DNA of 5,553 nt. Source: Flavobacteriales bacterium (GTDB lineage Bacteria; Bacteroidota; Bacteroidia; Flavobacteriales_D; Crocinitomicaceae). Within the stretch, counting starts at the first letter, position 1, and every line of letters starts with the position of its first letter. Made by a program: the position numbers and the translations under genes. The notes below the pieces were generated by a model. That model was not told the DNA's origin, searched no databases, and saw only the letters and a program-made list of their open reading frames with translations. Of the stretch, positions 1-5,553 are shown one piece after another. The stretch spans positions 1 to 5,553 of the forward strand of contig CANJQZ010000144.1 in assembly GCA_947476515.1 (NCBI GenBank). The letters are read 5' to 3'.

Positions 1-564
1 AGTTTCTTTGCCTAAATAATGATCAATCCGATATACTTGATGTTCTTCAAAGGCTTGCATTATTTCGTTGTTAATAGCTTTTGAAGACTCCAAACTATAA
101 CCAAGAGGTTTTTCTAAAACTACTTTGCTGTTAGGATGAATAAGCCCTGAGGCCTTTAAACTTTGAGCAATAGCACCAAAAGCAGCAGAAGGGGTGGAGA
201 AATAAAAAATATTTTGATAATCTGGATGCTCGTTGATGCGTTCCGTTAAATTCTTATATCCTGCAACAGAAGCTTCTTTGGTAGATATTAATTGAATTTT
301 TTTACTGAAGTTTTCAATGTCTGAAGGTAAAGTCCCTTCTTCCGCAGAACTCAAAAGGAATTTAGTTAAATCAGTGTAAAAACTTGATTCATGTCCCTCC
401 TTACGAGTTATTGCAATGATATTGTAATCAGTCAGAAACTGACCATCCATTTCTCGATGGAACAATGCTGGATATATTTTTCGAAGCGCTAAATCTCCGT
501 CACCTCCGAATACAACGAGGTTAAAAGGTTCAAATTTTTCAGTGTGTTTTATCTTTTTTGCCAT
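1..564 (-). CDS. zwf: Glucose-6-phosphate dehydrogenase, N-terminal part (cut by window edge)
   Basis: This gene encodes the cytoplasmic enzyme that oxidises glucose 6-phosphate to 6-phosphogluconolactone with NAD(P)+, the first step of the oxidative pentose phosphate pathway. The start is the ATG at 564-562, and 188 codons are open to the left edge. Family members are roughly 490-510 residues, so the C-terminal 60% lies outside. Visible motifs are the Rossmann-fold nucleotide-binding loop FGGDGDLALRK (residues 19-29), the substrate-binding EKPLG (151-155, with Lys152) and the active-site signature RIDHYLGKE (179-187, with Asp181 and His182). These three motifs in this order and spacing make the assignment firm. 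The loop has GGDGD where the usual form is GASGD. No Shine-Dalgarno sequence precedes the ATG, but a strong promoter-like pair lies about 30 bases upstream. The gene is first in its transcript and diverges from the adhesin gene. What follows it (often pgl in related genomes) cannot be seen. Confidence 0.96.
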   Translation of the reverse strand, partial: MAKKIKHTEKFEPFNLVVFGGDGDLALRKIYPALFHREMDGQFLTDYNIIAITRKEGHESSFYTDLTKFLLSSAEEGTLPSDIENFSKKIQLISTKEASVAGYKNLTERINEHPDYQNIFYFSTPSAAFGAIAQSLKASGLIHPNSKVVLEKPLGYSLESSKAINNEIMQAFEEHQVYRIDHYLGKET

Positions 565-595
565 TTAGCATGTAATAATTAATCTATATTAGTGT

Positions 596-625
596 CAAAA
601 ATACACTAAGTATTTAACATTCAAA
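596..625 (-). promoter_or_regulatory. Predicted Bacteroidota-type promoter of zwf
   Basis: Read on the minus strand, a -33 element TTTG (625-622) is followed after 18 bases by TATTTTTG (603-596). The latter is a perfect match to the Bacteroidota -7 consensus TAnnTTTG. The spacing lies within the range reported for flavobacterial promoters. Transcription would begin near position 590, leaving a leader of about 25 bases before the zwf ATG. The match is seen directly; promoter activity is inferred. Confidence 0.7.
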
Positions 626-659
626 GTTATTTTTTTATTAATAACCAACTATTAATTGT

Positions 660-667
660 TAATTTCG
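660..667 (+). promoter_or_regulatory. Possible -7 box for the lectin/adhesin gene
   Basis: TAATTTCG matches TAnnTTTG at all but one position and lies 22 bases before the TTG start of the adhesin gene. No TTG or TTTG element is found at the expected distance upstream (the stretch around 630-645 is T/A only), so this is a weak candidate. A second loose match, TATCTTAA, follows at 669-676. Confidence 0.3.
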
Positions 668-689
668 TTATCTTAAAAAAAAGTATAAA

Positions 690-3026
690 TTGAATAGATA
701 TATTTTACTCATCTTATTGGTAATCAGTTCGCTGCAAAATTTCAAAGCGCAGACATTTGTTTACGGGCAACTCACAGGTTCGCCAACGATGATTACAACG
801 GGTTGGAATTTAAACGGTAACGCTTATGTTGGGGATACTCCAGGAGATGTAGATGCCTTTTCAAACGAATTAATTTTAACGAATGCAGTTGGAAATCAAA
901 GTGGTGGTATTTTTTACAATCAGCCATTAAATTTAAGTATATGTTCCAAATGGTCAGTCGAATTTGATTATCGAATTTGGGGTGGAAGTGCTGCAGATGG
1001 TTTGGCTTTTTGTTTTTTAGCAGTTCCTCCAGTTGGATTTGTAAGTGGTGGTGGAGTAGGTATCCCAGGAACGGCCAATGGATTAAAAGTTATTTTGGAT
1101 ACATGGGATAATGGTTGTGGTGCCAATCCAGAAATACAAATTTTTAGTGGTATTGGATACAATGAATGCATTGCAGGGATTGTTAAGGTCAATAATGTTG
1201 CCGGAAGTTTGAACTTTATTAGAAATAGTAATTATCAACATGTTAAAATTCAGTATAACAATGGTGTCGTTACGGTTACTATTAATAATACCCTTTATTT
1301 AACTGCAAATTTCCCGATTAATTTTCCTGGATATATGGGTTTTACAGCCAGTACTGGTGGTGCAACCGATCAGCATTCTATCAAAAATGTAATTATTTAT
1401 ACAGAGCAAGCCATTTCCAATGCAGGTCCTGATGTGCGCACCTGTACGCAAGAAAATGTTTCCATTGGAACGGTTAATGACCCTGCCAATATTTATTCTT
1501 GGTCACCCGCAACCGGATTGAATAGTACAACAGTTTCTGCTCCTACGGTAAATATTACCAATTCTGGAAGCACTTCCATCACGCAAACCTATACCGTTAC
1601 TACTACTTTAGCGTCCAACCCTGGAAATTGTCCCACAACGGATCAAGTTGTCGTAACCATTGATCCTACTTTTCAAACCCTCACCACTGATACTTTATGC
1701 AATGGAGGGCCTTATTTGTTTAATGGCAATTCCATTACATCCTCAGGAATTTATATAGATACTTTAAGTACTATTCATGGATGTGATTCCATTACAACTT
1801 TAGATATTGTAATTTCAACCACTCCAATTGTAAGTGCTATTGATCAAGAAATTTGTTTTGGTGAATCAGTAGTTTTAAGTCCAACAGGTGCACCTTTTTA
1901 TGTATGGAATCCGATTGGAGGTCCAGTGGATGCGCAATACAATATGACGGTTACTCCAAATATTACTACAACTTATCTACTTACTGGTTCTAATCAATAT
2001 GGTTGTTTTAGTCAAGATCAAGTAACGGTAATCGTACATCCAATTCCGAATGTGCAATTGATTGCTAATGATCCAGATGTCTGTCCCAATACAATAATCA
2101 ATTTCAATGTGAGTGGTGCCGATTCGTATGTCTGGACGGGAGTTGATTTAACGGGTTTTTCAGGAATTTCACAAAGTGTAACTGCAGTAAATAGTGGCTA
2201 CTATGAAGTAACAGGAACTACTATTTACGGTTGCGTTGCATCTGATTCAATATTAGTTACTGTATTTCCTTTACCTGTAATCTCAGCAGTACCTACTTTA
2301 GAAGAAGTTTGTTTTGGAGGTGGGGTAAGTTTTCAAATTACAGGTGCGGCAAGTTATTTATGGTCCAATGGATTGACAGGTAGTTCTTATACTTATACCC
2401 CTTTGATCTCTGAAGATTTTACGATAATTGGTTCCAATACTTTTGGTTGTACCGATACAACAATGGTTTCTGTTATCGTGCACCCAAATCCAGTTGCAAA
2501 TGCCATGGCAATGCCGGTCAATCTAACCAGTGATGCTCCTTTTACCACTTTCACCAATAATTCATCAGGATATGATTTGGCGGCATGGAATTTTGGTGAT
2601 GGAACAACCAATACTACTGTTGATCAGGAGATTCCACATACATTCCCTTATACTGATGGAGATTATCAGATTGGGTTGTGGGTTGGAACAAGTTTTGGTT
2701 GTGTTGATTCTACCACTTTAAGTATTCACATTCAAGGTGATCCGATTTATTATGTTCCCAATACTTTTACTCCAGATGGAGATCAATTTAATAATGTATT
2801 CTTGCCGATTTTCACCGCTGGATTTGATCCTGATGATTTCCACATGATGATCTTTAACCGTTGGGGAGAGGTTATTTTTGAAACCTACAATGTTAAATTT
2901 GGTTGGAATGGTAAGATTGCAGATTACAATGCACCCGATGGAATTTATTCTTATCAGATTAAATTTATGAATAAAAAAACAAAGGAGAATGAACTGCTGC
3001 AAGGGCATGTTAATTTACTTCGTTAA
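690..3026 (+). CDS. T9SS type B cargo: L-type lectin-like, Ig-like and PKD modular surface protein
   Basis: This is a 778-residue exported protein, probably a surface adhesin or carbohydrate-binding protein; its ligand is unknown. Residues 1-21 form a signal peptide (hydrophobic ILLILLVISSL, likely cut after KAQ). Residues about 22-240 resemble an L-type (legume/ERGIC-53-like) lectin: ADGLAF at 102-107, LDTWDN at 136-141 and GFTAST near the domain end. Then come an Ig-like module (about 242-327), a short Cys-flanked module (328-376) and three similar Ig-like modules (about 377-601). A PKD domain with WNFGDG (633-638) follows at 602-683. Residues 684-778 are the gliding-motility-associated C-terminal domain (PNTFTPDGD, FNRWGE, GWNGK, DGIYSYQI), which directs type B secretion through the T9SS. 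The start is TTG: no in-frame ATG exists between the stop at 660-662 and this codon, and the first internal ATG (789) would remove the signal peptide. The reading frame is intact. The domain calls are strong; the adhesin role is inference. Confidence 0.9.
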   Translation: MNRYILLILLVISSLQNFKAQTFVYGQLTGSPTMITTGWNLNGNAYVGDTPGDVDAFSNELILTNAVGNQSGGIFYNQPLNLSICSKWSVEFDYRIWGGSAADGLAFCFLAVPPVGFVSGGGVGIPGTANGLKVILDTWDNGCGANPEIQIFSGIGYNECIAGIVKVNNVAGSLNFIRNSNYQHVKIQYNNGVVTVTINNTLYLTANFPINFPGYMGFTASTGGATDQHSIKNVIIYTEQAISNAGPDVRTCTQENVSIGTVNDPANIYSWSPATGLNSTTVSAPTVNITNSGSTSITQTYTVTTTLASNPGNCPTTDQVVVTIDPTFQTLTTDTLCNGGPYLFNGNSITSSGIYIDTLSTIHGCDSITTLDIVISTTPIVSAIDQEICFGESVVLSPTGAPFYVWNPIGGPVDAQYNMTVTPNITTTYLLTGSNQYGCFSQDQVTVIVHPIPNVQLIANDPDVCPNTIINFNVSGADSYVWTGVDLTGFSGISQSVTAVNSGYYEVTGTTIYGCVASDSILVTVFPLPVISAVPTLEEVCFGGGVSFQITGAASYLWSNGLTGSSYTYTPLISEDFTIIGSNTFGCTDTTMVSVIVHPNPVANAMAMPVNLTSDAPFTTFTNNSSGYDLAAWNFGDGTTNTTVDQEIPHTFPYTDGDYQIGLWVGTSFGCVDSTTLSIHIQGDPIYYVPNTFTPDGDQFNNVFLPIFTAGFDPDDFHMMIFNRWGEVIFETYNVKFGWNGKIADYNAPDGIYSYQIKFMNKKTKENELLQGHVNLLR
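1671..2492 (+). repeat. Degenerate tandem Ig-like modules inside the adhesin
   Basis: This stretch encodes one short module (residues 328-376) and three longer ones starting near residues 377, 450 and 526, about 72-76 residues each. Each begins with a cysteine in an E/DxC-type context (EICFGES, DVCPNT, EVCFGGG) and ends with a GC pair (QYGCFSQD, IYGCVASD, TFGCTDTT) followed by a strand such as VTVIVHP. Boundaries are marked by P-x-P (PIPN, PLPV, PNPV). The similarity is at protein level only; the DNA copies have diverged, so recent duplication is unlikely. Such spacers usually hold a binding domain away from the cell surface. Confidence 0.75.
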
Positions 3027-3075
3027 TCATTCGTAATTCAATTCCTGTTTAGCATTTAAATCACTTTGCATTCCT

Positions 3076-3083
3076 TATTTTTG
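3076..3083 (+). promoter_or_regulatory. Predicted -7 box for the beta-barrel receptor gene
   Basis: TATTTTTG is a perfect match to TAnnTTTG and ends 20 bases before the ATG of the receptor gene, a typical distance in this phylum. No clear TTG element lies 17-23 bases upstream, where the sequence reads CTGTTTAGC, so the promoter is incomplete by the consensus. The gene may instead, or also, be read through from the adhesin gene, since no terminator hairpin is visible in the gap. Confidence 0.5.
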
Positions 3084-3103
3084 CATCTTTAATTTTATTT
3101 TTA

Positions 3104-5553
3104 ATGCGTTTTTATTTAGGTTTAGTTTTCTTTTTATTTAGTTTGTCTTTATTCTCACAACGCCCACAAGTGGGAGAGGGAGTAGTAATTGGAAAAGTAA
3201 TATCAAACGCAAGTGAAAAATCAATTGAATATGTGGCTATAAAACTATACAAACAAGCAGATTCTAACCTGGTGACAGGTGTGTATACTGATGTGGATGG
3301 AAAGTTTCAAATAGATCAGTTGCCACTTGGAATGTATTATTTAAAAATAGTGCTCAATGGTTTTGTTACTCAAATAATTTCTGATGTTTCTGTCAGTTCT
3401 TCTATAAAGATTTTTAATGCGGGTACCATTCGCTTCTCACTTGACAAAACACAGAAGTTAGACGAAGTAACAATCCTTGGTCAAACGGATATGTTAAAAA
3501 CAGGCATAGACAAAAAAGTATACAATGTAAGTGAAGACATGTCTGTTCGTGGCGGAACTGCCAATGATATCTTGAAAAATTTACCTTCTGTAGATTTAGA
3601 TCAAGATGGAAGAGTGATGCTCCGAGGTGAGGGTTCTGTTACAGTGTTAATTGATGGTAGACCAAGTTCTTTGTCTGGTGGAGGTGGTAAAACGCTCTTA
3701 GATGCTTTGCCTGCAGGTTCGATTGAGCGCGTTGAAATTGTTACCAATCCTTCTGCGAAATATGATCCGGACGGTTCGTCGGGAATTATTAATATCGTAT
3801 TGAAAAAAAATAAGTTAAAAGGTTTTAATGGTTTGATTACAACCAATGCAGGTTCAGGTTATTTTAAAGGAGGAAATACGATTGATCAAAGTTTCTCGCT
3901 GAGTTATCGCAATTCTTTCTTCAATGTTTTTGGTTCCTATACCGGTAGGTATTTGGATGGCTATCGAAATAATTATTCCTTTACGCGTCAAACCCTTCCC
4001 AATGATTCCATTTCTATACTGGACCAAAACCGAACAGGAACTGATTTAAATTCAGGAAATACTTATCGCATTGGAGTTGATTTTAATTTAAAAAATAGGA
4101 GGTCACTCTCTTTTTCTTCCACCGCAAGTCAAGGCAGAAGAGATAGAACGGGAGATTTATGGAATGGGGCAATGAATAGCAATGAGGCATTATTGTCACT
4201 TTGGCGCAGGGAATCTTACGATCCATCGCAACAACACAATTTAGATGTTAATTTAAATTTCAAGCAAGATTTTAAAAACAATAGAGGTTCTTTTGTATTG
4301 GATGCCAACCAATCTTTTGGACTTGAAAATATTCAAGGTTATTATTTGCAGCGTTATTATTCGATAGATAGTGTTCAAAATGCTACCGTTCCACTAAGTC
4401 AGCGTCTATCTAATAAAGAGAAAAATAATGTAACTTCTGTTCAAGCCGATCTAACCTATCTCTGGCCAGAATTAAAAATGCGTTCTGAGTTTGGTTTAAA
4501 AACAGTTTTGCGAGATCAAGGGGTTGATACTTATTCAGAGACCTATAGTAATTTAGATGGAGCCTATCATGAAGATACGCTTGCTAATTTTCTCTATCAA
4601 TATAAGGAGCAAATTTATAGTGCTTACGGAATTGTTGGTCAACAAATAAAGAAGTTTAAATATCAAGCTGGAGTTCGCATAGAAAAAGCATATCAAATTC
4701 CAAACCTGATTTCTGATTCTATTAGAGTTGTAAATGATTATTTTAATTTCTTTCCTTCAGCACATTTAAAATATGCCATTAGTAAAAATGGGGAGATTGG
4801 TTTAAGTTATTCTAGAAGAATTACGCGTGCAGCCTCAGGAGATTTAAATCCTTTTACTTCCTATTCTGACCCTTTTAATCTCCGAAGAGGAAATCCATAT
4901 TTGCAACCTGAATATATCAATTCATTTGATTTAGGATATGCCTTAGAAGGTAAAGTATTAAATTTCTCGGCCAGTTTATTCTTCAGACAAACTATAGGAA
5001 CAATTTCTCGAATCAAGGTTTTTCAAGAAAATAATTCATCTGCAGTTACCTTTGCCAATATTGGACAATCTAACAGTTATGGCACGGAGATTATTGCTTC
5101 CTATAAACCGAATAAGTGGATGCGAAATACTTTGTCTACCAATGTTAATTACATTCAGTATAAAACGGATATTGCTGCTTGGAATAGATTTGGTTTTAAC
5201 TGGAACATCAAGTACAATGGCGCAGTTGATTTTTGGAAAAAAACGGCAACTTTTCAATTGAATGTCAATTATATTGCACCTAGAATTACAGTTCAAGGTA
5301 TCGCTCAGCGCAAAGGGTCTGTTGATTTAAGTGTAGATAAAAGATGGAAAGAAGGAAAGTGGACTATTGGTGCTAAGGTAACAGACATCCTAAATCATCA
5401 AGGCTTTTACATGAGGGTGGAACAACCTAGTATTTATCAAGTAAGTTCTTTTAAATGGTTGACCCGCAGGTATTACATTAGTATTTCCTATAAGTTTGGT
5501 AAACTTGAAATGACAAAACCAAAGAACTTAGGTCCAGAAGGAAGTGATTTGTA
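3104..5553 (+). CDS. Outer-membrane beta-barrel receptor, TonB-dependent type (3' end at window edge)
   Basis: This is an outer-membrane receptor of the carboxypeptidase-regulatory/plug/barrel type, the family often named 'outer membrane beta-barrel family protein'; its substrate is unknown. Residues 1-19 are a signal peptide (ending LSLFSQ). Residues about 26-115 form a carboxypeptidase-regulatory-like domain (VIGKV, TDVDGKFQI). A TonB-box-like LDEVTILG lies at 119-126. The plug covers about 127-235, with IDGRPS (183-188), VEIVTNPSAKYDPDG (210-224) and GIINIVLKK (227-235). The rest is barrel, including SRRITR (570-575), GNPYLQPEY (596-604) and a closing strand YYISISYKF ending at Phe798. The frame is unbroken for 816 codons, and the last two bases are TA, so a stop may complete one base beyond the window. 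The length fits this family and is shorter than SusC-type receptors (about 1000), and no SusD is visible. The start is the ATG just after the signal-peptide-less A/T-rich leader; there is no Shine-Dalgarno sequence. Confidence 0.92.
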   Translation, partial: MRFYLGLVFFLFSLSLFSQRPQVGEGVVIGKVISNASEKSIEYVAIKLYKQADSNLVTGVYTDVDGKFQIDQLPLGMYYLKIVLNGFVTQIISDVSVSSSIKIFNAGTIRFSLDKTQKLDEVTILGQTDMLKTGIDKKVYNVSEDMSVRGGTANDILKNLPSVDLDQDGRVMLRGEGSVTVLIDGRPSSLSGGGGKTLLDALPAGSIERVEIVTNPSAKYDPDGSSGIINIVLKKNKLKGFNGLITTNAGSGYFKGGNTIDQSFSLSYRNSFFNVFGSYTGRYLDGYRNNYSFTRQTLPNDSISILDQNRTGTDLNSGNTYRIGVDFNLKNRRSLSFSSTASQGRRDRTGDLWNGAMNSNEALLSLWRRESYDPSQQHNLDVNLNFKQDFKNNRGSFVLDANQSFGLENIQGYYLQRYYSIDSVQNATVPLSQRLSNKEKNNVTSVQADLTYLWPELKMRSEFGLKTVLRDQGVDTYSETYSNLDGAYHEDTLANFLYQYKEQIYSAYGIVGQQIKKFKYQAGVRIEKAYQIPNLISDSIRVVNDYFNFFPSAHLKYAISKNGEIGLSYSRRITRAASGDLNPFTSYSDPFNLRRGNPYLQPEYINSFDLGYALEGKVLNFSASLFFRQTIGTISRIKVFQENNSSAVTFANIGQSNSYGTEIIASYKPNKWMRNTLSTNVNYIQYKTDIAAWNRFGFNWNIKYNGAVDFWKKTATFQLNVNYIAPRITVQGIAQRKGSVDLSVDKRWKEGKWTIGAKVTDILNHQGFYMRVEQPSIYQVSSFKWLTRRYYISISYKFGKLEMTKPKNLGPEGSDL

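Noticed and set aside
968..1192. Minus-strand open frame of 74 codons inside the lectin region
   Set aside because: It lies wholly within the adhesin gene, has low-complexity Pro/Ala-rich content and no recognisable domain; it is an antisense shadow.
2393..3008. Three further small open frames (2393-2611 minus, 2530-2721 plus, 2718-3008 minus) over the PKD and sorting domains
   Set aside because: They overlap strongly supported domains of the adhesin in another frame and show no family motifs or start signals.
3027..3103. A terminator or small RNA between adhesin and receptor
   Set aside because: Only short A/T-rich repeats such as GTAATTCAATTC are present; no GC stem followed by a T run could be found.
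3601..3846. Minus-strand open frame of 81 codons over the plug domain
   Set aside because: It is antisense to the conserved plug motifs of the receptor and has no independent support.
5036..5296. Overlapping open frames on both strands near the receptor C-terminus (5036-5296 minus, 5052-5261 plus)
   Set aside because: The receptor frame is continuous here and carries family motifs; these are shadows.
3104..5553. A SusC/SusD polysaccharide utilisation locus
   Set aside because: The receptor is about 200 residues shorter than SusC proteins, its motifs fit the shorter barrel family, and no SusD, glycoside hydrolase or regulator is in the window.
1..5553. CRISPR arrays, tRNA/rRNA genes, insertion sequences or phage genes
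   Set aside because: No regular direct repeats with spacers, no tRNA-like cloverleaf segments, and no transposase or integrase motifs were seen; nearly all of the window is accounted for by three intact reading frames.

Overview
The window looks like ordinary chromosome from a member of the Bacteroidota, most likely a flavobacterium-like organism. The signs are AT-rich DNA, a type IX secretion (T9SS) cargo protein with a gliding-motility-type C-terminal sorting domain, an outer-membrane beta-barrel receptor of the carboxypeptidase-regulatory/plug/barrel type common in this phylum, signal peptides ending in 'AQ' or 'SQ', start sites without a Shine-Dalgarno sequence, and promoter boxes of the TAnnTTTG type. 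The genus cannot be fixed from this sequence.

Layout: positions 1-564 (minus strand) hold the first 188 codons of glucose-6-phosphate dehydrogenase (zwf), which runs off the left edge. Positions 565-689 are a divergent intergenic region with a very good Bacteroidota-type promoter for zwf and a weaker candidate for the gene on the plus strand. Positions 690-3026 (plus) encode a 778-residue secreted, modular adhesin-like protein: signal peptide, L-type lectin-like domain, tandem Ig-like modules with conserved cysteines, a PKD domain and a T9SS type B sorting domain. After a 77-base gap with another TAnnTTTG box, positions 3104-5553 (plus) encode an outer-membrane beta-barrel receptor of the TonB-dependent type. 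It is complete at its N-terminus and is cut by the window edge after 816 codons, probably at or very near its true end.

How they work together: the two plus-strand genes both encode cell-envelope proteins, one surface-attached or secreted through T9SS and one in the outer membrane. They are close enough to be co-transcribed, although the receptor has its own promoter-like box. zwf is a housekeeping gene of the oxidative pentose phosphate pathway, transcribed away from them, with no evident functional link. I found no RNA gene, CRISPR array, insertion sequence, phage element or clear terminator. No gap without a gene exceeds 125 bases. I do not see a convincing undescribed system; the points most worth a second look are the unusual metal/sugar-site region of the lectin domain and the TTG start of that gene.
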